Assembly: GCF_000711895.1 (NCBI RefSeq)
Contig: NZ_JONO01000025.1
Coordinates: forward strand, 23,628-87,627
Length of the DNA: 64,000 bases
Direction of reading: 5' to 3'
DNA from: Photorhabdus australis DSM 17609
GTDB lineage: Bacteria; Pseudomonadota; Gammaproteobacteria; Enterobacterales; Enterobacteriaceae
The position numbers and the translations under genes are program-made. The notes below the pieces were generated by a model that did not search any database, had not been told where the DNA came from, and saw nothing but the letters and a program-made list of their open reading frames with translations. Numbering within the stretch: position 1 is the stretch's first letter; every line of letters begins with the position of its first letter. This document shows positions 1 to 6,925 of the stretch, one piece after another.

Positions 1-197
1 GTAATACTGACACCACCGGTCATTCCCTCAAATGATACCACTATGTTACCATGTCCTAGTTTCCACGCAGCAGAACGAGTTACAACATGCCGGATATTAT
101 CTTTGTCAATAAGTGAAGAATAATAAAACTCAGAACCTATCGGGTATTTTTTATTAAATTCTTTTACAGTCATTTTTGAAGATAAATAGTGATTCAT
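1..197 (-). CDS. Small Mu-like prophage early protein, cut by window edge
   Basis: An open frame starts at ATG 197 (MNHYLSSKMTVKEFNKKY) and runs off the left edge without a stop. A GGAAA stretch lies upstream of this ATG; a second in-frame ATG at 173 is an alternative start. The part beginning MTVKEFNKKYPIGSEFYY resembles the start of the next gene product at 285-473 (MKATQFNQRYRVGGSFIY), so the two look like tandem paralogues. It lies at the distal end of the transposase-MuB early operon. I recognise no function; Mu carries several small accessory genes at this place. Confidence 0.6.
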   Translation of the reverse strand, partial: MNHYLSSKMTVKEFNKKYPIGSEFYYSSLIDKDNIRHVVTRSAAWKLGHGNIVVSFEGMTGGVSI

Positions 198-216
198 TTT
201 TTCTATTTCCTGTTTT

Positions 217-249
217 TGGCGTAAGCGCGCCCCTGGCGGGTTTACGCCA
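217..249 (-). other. Hairpin between two early genes
   Basis: Arms TGGCGTAA (217-224) and TTACGCCA (242-249) are perfectly complementary and enclose a GC-rich core. On the transcribed minus strand the hairpin is followed only by AAAAAC, so it is not a canonical terminator. It may be a processing or pausing structure between the two paralogous small genes. Confidence 0.45.
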
Positions 250-284
250 TATTTAAACCGTCTTTAATTTTGTGGTGTGTTAAA

Positions 285-473
285 TCACGCTGGAGTTAAA
301 TAATCTATTCTGACAAAATAAGGTTCAGTACTAATTTCAACTACCGTGCAATGGGTTAAGTCTTTCGCTTTATCCACTGTCTTAACCAGCGTTCCACCAC
401 GTAATATTTTGTTGGGCTGATAGATAAAACTGCCACCAACCCGATAACGTTGATTAAACTGTGTTGCTTTCAT
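285..473 (-). CDS. Small Mu-like prophage early protein (62 aa)
   Basis: Encodes a 62-residue protein from ATG 473. That start lies one base after the TGA of the DUF3164-like gene, so translational coupling is likely. A longer frame exists upstream but runs inside the neighbour's coding sequence and was not used. The N-terminal 20 residues (xxxxFNxRYxVGxxFxY pattern) resemble the truncated gene at 1-197, suggesting duplication. No catalytic motif, signal peptide or membrane segment is visible. Function unknown. Confidence 0.65.
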   Translation of the reverse strand: MKATQFNQRYRVGGSFIYQPNKILRGGTLVKTVDKAKDLTHCTVVEISTEPYFVRIDYLTPA

Positions 474-474
474 A

Positions 475-1107
475 TCAAACCCCGGCGATATCCAATGGTA
501 TCGGTTTATACTGGTCAGTATCCCCCACACGTTCATAAACCCGAATATAGGATTTACTGCCGATAACCTGCAAGGCTTCGCCGATGGCAACCATCGCTTT
601 ATTCCAGCGCTCGTCATCAATATCCAGCCGACGCAGTGCCAGAACACGACCCGTATTGATATCGCCCTCTTTGTCGGTGGAAAACGCCTGATTAATTAGC
701 GCATGAATTTCAGGACGCGCACCCTCTGTCCAGTCTACAAGACATGCATCAATCAGGGATTTAGCCGCCTGCAAACGCTCATCAAAAGCAATACGGTCCT
801 GCATTGCACGTTGAATTTTAAAACGGCCATCATAAGAATAGAGTGTCACATTGCCTTTTTTCCCGCCTTTCGTGGCACCGTATTTCTCTGCTGACAAATC
901 AACAAAAGCCTGGATATCAGCAAAAGCACGCAGCTTCAACTCAGCTAATGCCGAGTTAACCGTGATGGCCTGCTCAACGATTTCTCCGACTAAATTATCC
1001 CGTTCCAGGTCAATCGCTTTGATGATACTGACGGGCGTCAGTACGCCTTTAACATCGACCCAATAACTCTCCGGTGCCTGCTGTGTTGTGTATTGTTTAG
1101 TGGACAT
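475..1107 (-). CDS. DUF3164-like Mu prophage protein (210 aa)
   Basis: Begins MSTKQYTTQQAPESYW and contains the stretch FVDLSAEKYGATKGGKKGNVT, which I recall from the DUF3164 family found in many Mu-like phages downstream of MuB. The true start is ATG 1107: it has an AGGAGG-like site just upstream (1117-1122), whereas the longer frame to 1242 runs through the 65-aa gene. Motifs: a lysine/glycine-rich turn near residue 75, mixed alpha/beta content, no membrane segment. Molecular role not established; family membership is remembered, not searched. Confidence 0.8.
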   Translation of the reverse strand: MSTKQYTTQQAPESYWVDVKGVLTPVSIIKAIDLERDNLVGEIVEQAITVNSALAELKLRAFADIQAFVDLSAEKYGATKGGKKGNVTLYSYDGRFKIQRAMQDRIAFDERLQAAKSLIDACLVDWTEGARPEIHALINQAFSTDKEGDINTGRVLALRRLDIDDERWNKAMVAIGEALQVIGSKSYIRVYERVGDTDQYKPIPLDIAGV

Positions 1108-1294
1108 GTTGATTAACCTCCTGAGTGTGAAAACATAAATCGTATTGCTGCGCGAGGTGATGCTTAATAACCTGTACCAGCGCCATGACCTCTTGCTTTT
1201 CATTGGCTGTGTAGACAGCGCCGCCTGACGCTTTAACGTCATGCATTAATTTCCCCTGATGAGTGGTAATAACAATTTCGATTTTAACAGCCAT
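1097..1294 (-). CDS. Hypothetical prophage protein (65 aa)
   Basis: A 65-codon frame starting MAVKIEIVITTHQGK, preceded by AGGGGAAT at good ribosome-binding distance. Its stop overlaps the start of the DUF3164-like gene by about ten bases, a typical phage operon arrangement. It has the look of a small alpha/beta protein with a His-rich C-terminus (HTQEVNQHVH). I do not recognise it. It fills an otherwise empty interval in the operon, which supports its being real. Confidence 0.6.
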   Translation of the reverse strand: MAVKIEIVITTHQGKLMHDVKASGGAVYTANEKQEVMALVQVIKHHLAQQYDLCFHTQEVNQHVH

Positions 1295-1306
1295 ATATTC
1301 CCCTAA

Positions 1307-1567
1307 TTAATGTAATGATTCCGACCAAAAGACCTGACAGCCGCAATGTACAAACATCCCCTGCCGATAATCACTATTGCGCCCCAGGTATCGGTAAGTA
1401 GCCTTGCCGTTACGAATTAACTGCTCACAATGCTGATGCCGGGCAATTTGAATACGCGGCGCACTATCCCGTATCATGATACTCATCACAGTAAACCCCT
1501 GTTCTGTCAGCGCAGATACCGCATCGCCAGCACGATTAAATACTGAAACCAGTGAATCCTTTGTCAT
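1307..1567 (-). CDS. Hypothetical prophage protein (86 aa)
   Basis: Its ATG overlaps the MuB stop codon (ATGA, 1564-1567), so it is probably translationally coupled to MuB. The protein begins MTKDSLVSVFNRAGDAVSAL. It carries two cysteines and several histidines toward the C-terminus (RHQHCEQL, HCGCQVFW), which could bind metal, but the spacing matches no pattern I know. Mu-like phages often encode small proteins here; no function is assigned. Confidence 0.6.
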   Translation of the reverse strand: MTKDSLVSVFNRAGDAVSALTEQGFTVMSIMIRDSAPRIQIARHQHCEQLIRNGKATYRYLGRNSDYRQGMFVHCGCQVFWSESLH

Positions 1568-2517
1568 AATGTCGCCCCCTCTAAATCTTTAACCGCCGCG
1601 CGGATATGTTTCTCAGAAAGTAGTTCGTTGTTGCCTTTGGCAAACATGGCTGCCAGTCGCAGGGTATGGGATACGGTACGCAGTGCGCCGGGACGTTCTG
1701 ATAACTGCTGAACTAACGCGCGTTCCTGTTGGCCCAACCCCCAAGCCTCAGCAATGGCGATAACGTCATCTTTTTTGGTTTTCAGTATGGCGACTTTTTT
1801 CGCTATCCGGCTGAACAGTCGTGCAAAGTCCACACTGCGGGAACTGCCGCCAGTCAGCCGGGCATAGACTTGATGATTGCCGACCAGCGCCAGACCAATA
1901 CCGGTCTCCTCCTGCAAGATGCGCAATTCCTCTAATACCGGATAATCAAGATGGTCGGCCTCATCAATCACCAATAACCCCGACGTGCCGCGCAATTTTC
2001 TGCGTACTGCCCGCCCCAGCTGACCCGCCCGGCGTGGCGCATCTCCCAGCCCCAGCTCCAGGGCCAGCTCGTACAGGCATTCGCTCAGGCTGGCGCGGGA
2101 GGGTGACACGGTGATCAGCCACACGTTAGGGCGCTCAGCGACAAACTGTTGCAAGGCTTTGGTTTTACCGACTCCCGGACTGCCATAGATGACACTGATA
2201 CATTGCGCCAGTTGAGCATATTGCAACGCGCTCCAGATTTGCCGCACAGTCTTCGTCTGGACAAAATCCGGGGCGGCCGGCATTTCATTGGTACGCTTGC
2301 TGCGGTTCTCCAGCCAGACAGACAATTGCCCGGCCACTTTGCTGTTATCACCTTTGTAGCTTTCATTCATAAACTGAGATAACGCGGTACTGGATATGCC
2401 ACTTTCGCGGGCGACATTGCTGTAAGTCAGGCCGTCACTTTCAACAATGGTTCGGATAGCGGCACGAACGTCAGCCAGCTCTGTTTGTGTTTGAGTCAAC
2501 GCGATAATATTGGTCAT
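1564..2517 (-). CDS. MuB-type transposition ATPase
   Basis: 317 aa. MuB is an AAA+ ATPase that coats target DNA, delivers it to the MuA transpososome and provides target immunity. Residues about 12-60 form a Cro-like helix-turn-helix (TYSNVARESGISSTALSQFM), as in Mu B. Walker A is GSPGVGKT (112-119) and Walker B is LLVIDEAD (181-188). Further AAA+ elements (sensor-like VGNH, arginine-rich FSRIAKK) and a C-terminal helical domain follow. Length matches Mu B (about 312 aa). It sits 14 bp downstream of the transposase gene on the same strand. Confidence 0.93.
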   Translation of the reverse strand: MTNIIALTQTQTELADVRAAIRTIVESDGLTYSNVARESGISSTALSQFMNESYKGDNSKVAGQLSVWLENRSKRTNEMPAAPDFVQTKTVRQIWSALQYAQLAQCISVIYGSPGVGKTKALQQFVAERPNVWLITVSPSRASLSECLYELALELGLGDAPRRAGQLGRAVRRKLRGTSGLLVIDEADHLDYPVLEELRILQEETGIGLALVGNHQVYARLTGGSSRSVDFARLFSRIAKKVAILKTKKDDVIAIAEAWGLGQQERALVQQLSERPGALRTVSHTLRLAAMFAKGNNELLSEKHIRAAVKDLEGATL

Positions 2518-2531
2518 CGTAGTCTCCTAAA

Positions 2532-4535
2532 TTAAATTGTGTTTTTCTGCTGTTGCTCATGCAGTTGTACCACGGCATTTTCAAACGCGTAGTCATAATC
2601 GGTGTCCGGCTCAGTCTGTGCTTCAACCTGTACACGCCGCAGGGTATTACCCGCCGGGTGATAGATTTCGACTACCCGACTTTCAGGCGGTGCTGGCGGC
2701 ACGGTTTCCGGCATCAGTTCCGCGACTTCCAGCGCGGTCATGCGGCGCTGTGCAGCAGTGGCTTCTTTTGTGCGCTTAACAAACCGGGTCCGGTTACGGT
2801 CATGCTCACGAGCGGCCTGGGTATCACCAAACCCGGATTTTTCAATGCAGGTGGCTTCACAGATAAAACGTCCGTCCAGGGTGTAACACAGCACGGAGTC
2901 ATGCAGTGCTGCCGGGTCAAAACGGATAACAATTTTGTTAGGCTTAACCCCCAGTAAATGCTCGTGATAGTAACGGTTTTTACGAGACTGTATTTTGCCG
3001 CCGGCATTTAAAGTAAAGGTGCCATTGGTGACCGTGACAGCTTCACCCGGTAACAATAATAAATGGCGTTGCTCTGCTGTTGCCTTGCGTACTGTGCTTT
3101 CTTGGTAGCTCTGTTCAAACGCATCATCAAACGACCCTTTACCAAGGCACACCTCTGTATCGCGCCCTTGCCGACGGTTCCAGAATGCAATCCCTTCGGC
3201 AAGGGCGTTTAAAAATGTTTCCGCATCAACAACCCGGTCACCATAATTATCCGGCTTTGCCATCGGGTTAGCGCCGGTATAAGCCCCAGCTAAAGCGGGA
3301 TGCTTATCAACCACTTCACCCAGCCCCCCATGAGAGAATGCCCGTTCAACTGGTTTGGCCTGTCCATGACCTCGACCAAATAGCACGCTCGTCCAATGCA
3401 GCTGAATGCCCAATAGCGGAATGATGCCTTTAGGGTCATCTTCTTTAACTTTGAATCGATAGCGGTTCGGTACACCGCCAGTCATCCATTTGTTGGCCGC
3501 GGCGCGCGTGTTATCAATAGTGATGTGTTTGGGAATGCCGTATTGCTCAATCACATCAGCCAGTGCCAGGCGGATACTGTCGCTGTTCTCGGACACATCA
3601 GTCCGCCAGGCTAGAATCTTGCGGGTACGGATATCTTGCCAAATCCACGTCTTGGGCCGGATAACCTCACCGTTAAACCATTTAACAAAAACGTTATGCT
3701 GATAACCGTCGCCGTTAATCCATTCCATCGCATCCAGTTCAAGCACAGTGCGTTCTTGCGCGGGATAAAGCCGCATTAATGCGTGCTCACCCTGCCGCAA
3801 TAGCACCACCTGTTCGGCTGGTACTTCACGTTCAAGCTTCCGCCGCAGGGATGACAGACTCGGTATTATCCAGCCATGTGCCGCAGCCACTTCCTCAAGG
3901 CGGGCATAGCAGGTCCGCAGCGCCGGTTGCTCCGGGCGCAGATAATCCGCTAAGAAGAAATCCCAGGCCGCAGACGTACAATCAGCTTCTTTCTTCTTAC
4001 GGGTTGACATACTGTGACCATGTTTACCCACTAATGCTGCCAGCCAGTCAGAGCGGTCAAAAGGTTTAGCCTGGTAGTACCAGCGGCGGATGCTCGCAGG
4101 AGGAACCTGTAGCGCATCACTGACAGAATCAAATGCGGTCAGTGTGTCGATACCCGTTTCAATCATCCCCGCCACGGCAATCACGGCCTCACACTTTTGG
4201 CGTGCTTTTTCACGCTGCTTATTGCTTGCAGCATTAAATTGTTGCCAGAGTGATTCCCGGCAGTAGCTTTCAGTCTGACGTTGTTTTATTTCAAACTGGC
4301 GATCGTTAATTTCTATCGTGCCTTGTTTTTTCAGTATTGCGGCACGGGCGACAGGAGGCAGGCAATTAATATGAAACTCAAATGCCTTAGAACCTTCACG
4401 CTTACGGACCATCTCTGTTGTTGCATTTTTCTTTAAGCGGTTAGAAATGTTAAAAGGGGCTGTTGGTAAATTCGGTAGCCCGACACACTCTTGCGCTGTA
4501 ACCCAAATATCCATCAGCTTCATACTCCCTGACAT
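2532..4535 (-). CDS. MuA-type DDE transposase
   Basis: About 667 aa, the length of MuA (663 aa). It catalyses donor cleavage and strand transfer during integration and replicative transposition. The N-terminus (DIWVTAQECVGLPNLPTA) is the Mu winged-helix enhancer-binding domain. The catalytic triad fits D276 (INGDGY), D341 (TIDNTR) and E397 (KPVERAF); the second-to-third spacing of 56 residues equals that of MuA. The C-terminal MuB/ClpX-interacting domain is present. The listed ATG overlaps the ner stop (TAATG), but ATGs at residues 5 and 8 are alternatives; residue 8 has AGGGAG about ten bases upstream and matches the usual domain start. Confidence 0.95.
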   Translation of the reverse strand: MSGSMKLMDIWVTAQECVGLPNLPTAPFNISNRLKKNATTEMVRKREGSKAFEFHINCLPPVARAAILKKQGTIEINDRQFEIKQRQTESYCRESLWQQFNAASNKQREKARQKCEAVIAVAGMIETGIDTLTAFDSVSDALQVPPASIRRWYYQAKPFDRSDWLAALVGKHGHSMSTRKKKEADCTSAAWDFFLADYLRPEQPALRTCYARLEEVAAAHGWIIPSLSSLRRKLEREVPAEQVVLLRQGEHALMRLYPAQERTVLELDAMEWINGDGYQHNVFVKWFNGEVIRPKTWIWQDIRTRKILAWRTDVSENSDSIRLALADVIEQYGIPKHITIDNTRAAANKWMTGGVPNRYRFKVKEDDPKGIIPLLGIQLHWTSVLFGRGHGQAKPVERAFSHGGLGEVVDKHPALAGAYTGANPMAKPDNYGDRVVDAETFLNALAEGIAFWNRRQGRDTEVCLGKGSFDDAFEQSYQESTVRKATAEQRHLLLLPGEAVTVTNGTFTLNAGGKIQSRKNRYYHEHLLGVKPNKIVIRFDPAALHDSVLCYTLDGRFICEATCIEKSGFGDTQAAREHDRNRTRFVKRTKEATAAQRRMTALEVAELMPETVPPAPPESRVVEIYHPAGNTLRRVQVEAQTEPDTDYDYAFENAVVQLHEQQQKNTI

Positions 4536-4756
4536 TATGAATTTTGATAACGACTCGGCCAGATAACAGCCGGATCAACACCGATTGCCTGAGCAATCAA
4601 TCTTTCCCCCTTGGGCCAAGGGCGAACTAGCGCATTACGCAAAGTATCTTTAGCCAAACCGGCGCTGATAGACAATGCGCGTAGATTTGTGCCGCGTTTT
4701 TCTAATGCTGCGCGAATATCTGCACGATGCCAATCTGCTTGCTTGCTTGTCTGCAT
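4535..4756 (-). CDS. ner: Ner-family DNA-binding regulator
   Basis: 73 aa, matching Mu Ner (about 75 aa). Ner is the Cro-like negative regulator of the early promoter and of repressor transcription. The helix-turn-helix region (RALSISAGLAKDTLRNALVRPWPKGERLIAQAIGVDPAVIWPSRY) carries the Ner/Nlp signature ending in WPSRY. It is the first gene of the minus-strand early operon, overlaps the transposase start, and diverges from the repressor across a 160-bp operator region. Confidence 0.92.
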   Translation of the reverse strand: MQTSKQADWHRADIRAALEKRGTNLRALSISAGLAKDTLRNALVRPWPKGERLIAQAIGVDPAVIWPSRYQNS

Positions 4757-4823
4757 TGTGAAATCCTTATAAGTTTATCGGCGTGGATAATCACTGCTGA
4801 TTATCTGTGTGAGTATGAATATA

Positions 4824-4869
4824 GCGTATAAAAACACGCTTGTAAACATCATTGCGTGTTTTTATACGC
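4824..4869. promoter_or_regulatory. Candidate phage operator: perfect 16-bp inverted repeat
   Basis: GCGTATAAAAACACGC at 4824-4839 and its exact reverse complement at 4854-4869 flank a 14-bp spacer. The pair lies in the gap between divergent ner and the repressor, where Mu-like phages bind repressor and Ner. Each arm contains an AT-rich TATAAA-like core, so the sites may overlap the promoters. Which protein binds is inferred. Confidence 0.7.
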
Positions 4870-4919
4870 AGTGGTTTATTTTCAACAAACCTTTTGTTTA
4901 GCCTGTAATGGTGGGATTT

Positions 4920-5543
4920 ATGACTGAAAAATATAATGAAGGAATAAAAAACACAGATCATGTTTTTCTTGAGAGTGTAATAACACGCTTTGGGGAGAGG
5001 TTATCCACCCTCATTAATGGAGAACCATACAAGTCATTTGCAAAAAAGTGCAATATGTCTGACAAAGCGATAAGGGACTATGTGAGTGGAAAAACATACC
5101 CAGCTTTAGATAAGATTGCTCATATAGCAAAAGTCACGGGATGCTCATTTGAATGGCTAGTGACAGGCCACGATATCAATGAACAAACAATTACTGAAAC
5201 CCAAGAAATACGCACGGCTGTTACACCAGAGCAACAACAATCATGGCTATCCATATTAGGCAGAATGACCCCATCAGAAAGAGAATCGGTTATTGACAGG
5301 GTTTTCAGACAAGGCATTAGCACATTACTAGTACCTCCCCAGACAAGTACTCAACAACAAGAGTCGCAATTTCCATGGCCGGAAGACCTGCCTGCCAAAC
5401 TAGGGGTATCTAACAACTCATTGGCGTTTGCTCAACTGTATGCATCTTTAACTGATGAACAACGACAGAGATTTTTGGAGTCTATCAATGACAAAGAACA
5501 CGTCCCGGCAAACCACAACAAAATGAGCAGCAAAGCAGGTTAA
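4920..5543 (+). CDS. Mu-like phage repressor (c-type), XRE helix-turn-helix
   Basis: About 207 aa, the only plus-strand gene of the prophage region, divergent from ner as expected for the lysogeny repressor. Residues about 30-75 are an XRE helix-turn-helix (YKSFAKKCNMSDKAIRDYVSGKTYPALDKIAHIAKVTGCSFEWLVTG), the form seen in transposable-phage repressors. The C-terminus is Gln/Pro-rich and lacks an S24 peptidase Ser/Lys dyad, so RecA-stimulated self-cleavage is not expected. ATG 4920 is preferred because GTGGGA precedes it; ATG 4908 would add four residues. Confidence 0.85.
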   Translation: MTEKYNEGIKNTDHVFLESVITRFGERLSTLINGEPYKSFAKKCNMSDKAIRDYVSGKTYPALDKIAHIAKVTGCSFEWLVTGHDINEQTITETQEIRTAVTPEQQQSWLSILGRMTPSERESVIDRVFRQGISTLLVPPQTSTQQQESQFPWPEDLPAKLGVSNNSLAFAQLYASLTDEQRQRFLESINDKEHVPANHNKMSSKAG

Positions 5544-5811
5544 CATGGGCTAAAGTAGCCTATGTTTTAAAGCGTATTTAAAGATGTTTTAAATGACTGA
5601 TAGTGTGCGTCCTGGTTTTATTAAAATAAATGGCACAAAAGCGGCAACCACAAAAATTTTCTCATTTTAGTTAGTCTGCCCGTTAGGGCAGGGATAAACT
5701 TATCACACCCACTCAACACCGTACCAGCGCTGAATTTACACCCGTGAATTCCCGTTTATTTTGACCAATTCCCTATTTCTTTTTGTTTCTCATTACTTGT
5801 GGTTCAATACA
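5544..5811. repeat. Prophage left end (transposase-binding region)
   Basis: This non-coding stretch lies between the repressor stop and the inferred terminal CA/TG at 5810-5811. The outermost 30 bp, read inward, start TGTATTGA and continue into an A-rich tract like the Mu L1 site. Farther in, TGTTTTAAA occurs twice (5563-5571 and 5585-5593), 22 bp apart, close to the length of a MuA-binding site. GGGAATT also recurs. A small hairpin (CTGCCC/GGGCAG) lies at 5676-5691. Only the terminal match is strong; assignment of individual binding sites is inference. Confidence 0.65.
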
Positions 5812-6051
5812 TTGTGAGATAAGCTTTGCCGATAGTGTTGCGACTTCTTCAGCATTTGATACGTCACATTGATGGCCTTCACAGCTATAACCTTGTTGCT
5901 GAATTTCCTGACAAAGTATTTGAGCTTCACTTGTACTTGATTTGTAGGTAAAAACCACATGATAATTTTGAGTAGTCAGCATCTTTACTATGCCTTTACC
6001 AATACCACGTGATCCTCCTGAAATAAAAACCCAAGGTATGCTGATATTCAT
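5773..6051 (-). pseudogene. Short-chain dehydrogenase/reductase, truncated by prophage insertion
   Basis: The first ~80 codons match FabG-like ketoreductases: nucleotide-binding SGGSRGIG near residues 12-19 and the CDVSNAEEV block near 64-72. Homology then stops after LISQ; the last ~12 residues (CIEPQVMRNKKK) are encoded by the prophage end that begins at 5811. The catalytic Tyr-x3-Lys, about 150 residues in, is missing, so the product cannot be active. The remaining gene should lie beyond the prophage, outside the window. It starts 55 bp after the dehydratase gene and would have supplied the beta-keto reduction step of the cluster. Confidence 0.85.
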
Positions 6052-6106
6052 TAATTTATTCCTCTAAATTTATGCCATCCGTCTGCCAATACAGAATTCA
6101 TCAACC

Positions 6107-6925
6107 TTAGTTGGCAATCTGTTTTCTTTTTGTTGTTCCCATCAGGCTCATTTCAACAACTAAAGAGATTTCTCCATTTAGCCAGATTGGAATTTCCAAC
6201 GTGCCGTATAATGAGCCATCAACATCAAAGGTATCCTTAGGCAGGATCGAATATTCGATGCTTGGCATTTCATTTGGGATTTCGCGATTGAGCAGGGCTG
6301 GAGATAAACTCACTGTATGCATAACATGTAAGACGATAAGATCTTTGAGGCATGTTTCATCATGTTTCCCTTGTTTGCCGAAATAGTTTTTAAATTCTGT
6401 TGCTAGTGCAGTTTTTGCACTTTGTTGCATAAAGAGATAAAAAATCAGGGCATCCAGAAAGATCCAGAACTCATTGACCTTAGGGAAGGTATTCTTGAAT
6501 TCAATGGCCTTTCTTATCGTTTCTTGTAGGGGAACCTGGCACTGTGGTTTTTCTGGAAGGTCAGTTTTTTGCGAAAAATCGAAGTGACTATAATGACCAA
6601 CTAAAGGTTTTAGGTTTGTTGTTTCATCTTGCAGATTAAAAGTAGTTTTCCCATTTAAATCAATGTGCTTAGTTTTGACACAATAGCAAGCATCCAAAGG
6701 CACGGGATTTCGTAAATTAGCGTGCCATTGCCTGCCAATATTCACATTTGGTTGTGAGAGACAGTTATATCCACTTTTGAGAGGGATCATTGCCAGCATA
6801 CCGTGCACTGCAATACCTCCCAATCCAACTTCTCTTGCGATTTTTTCATCAAAATGGATGGGATTGTAGTCTCCAGAGAATTCAGCCCACTGTTTGAGAT
6901 CTTCTTTGCTAAATTGAACGTTCAT
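6107..6925 (-). CDS. MaoC-like (R)-specific hydratase/dehydratase
   Basis: 272 aa. The N-terminal ~110 residues carry the hydratase-2 signature FSGDYNPIHFDEKIA, with catalytic Asp19 and His24, and VHGMLAM downstream as in MaoC/PhaJ proteins. These enzymes interconvert 3-hydroxyacyl and enoyl thioesters. The second half (about 120-272) lacks an obvious second motif and may be a degenerate hot-dog half. The start overlaps the ketosynthase stop by four bases (ATGA), implying co-translation. In the cluster it would act after ketosynthase and ketoreductase. Substrate unknown. Confidence 0.8.
   Translation of the reverse strand: MNVQFSKEDLKQWAEFSGDYNPIHFDEKIAREVGLGGIAVHGMLAMIPLKSGYNCLSQPNVNIGRQWHANLRNPVPLDACYCVKTKHIDLNGKTTFNLQDETTNLKPLVGHYSHFDFSQKTDLPEKPQCQVPLQETIRKAIEFKNTFPKVNEFWIFLDALIFYLFMQQSAKTALATEFKNYFGKQGKHDETCLKDLIVLHVMHTVSLSPALLNREIPNEMPSIEYSILPKDTFDVDGSLYGTLEIPIWLNGEISLVVEMSLMGTTKRKQIAN

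Larger units (their letters stand above)
1..5811 (-). mobile_element. Mu-like prophage, left-end (early) region, continuing beyond the window
   Basis: Read on the minus strand the order is ner, MuA-type transposase, MuB-type ATPase and small early genes, with a divergent plus-strand repressor. This is the layout of phage Mu's left end. The right boundary is placed at 5811 because the minus strand there starts TGTATTGAACCAC, very like the remembered Mu left end TGTATTGATTCAC. It also falls exactly where a dehydrogenase gene loses homology. Base composition is visibly more GC-rich than the flanking island. The other end and the late genes lie outside the window, so completeness cannot be judged. 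Confidence 0.92.

Noticed and set aside
1821..2382. Plus-strand frames opposite the MuB gene
   Set aside because: They are shadows of the MuB coding strand, with no start signals and Pro/Arg-rich composition.
5676..5691. CTGCCC/GGGCAG hairpin as the repressor terminator
   Set aside because: No T-run follows on either strand, and it lies 130 bp after the stop; noted only as part of the prophage end.
5773..5811. Treating the 92-aa SDR frame as a complete small protein
   Set aside because: The last residues come from the prophage terminus and the catalytic Tyr/Lys part of the SDR fold is absent.
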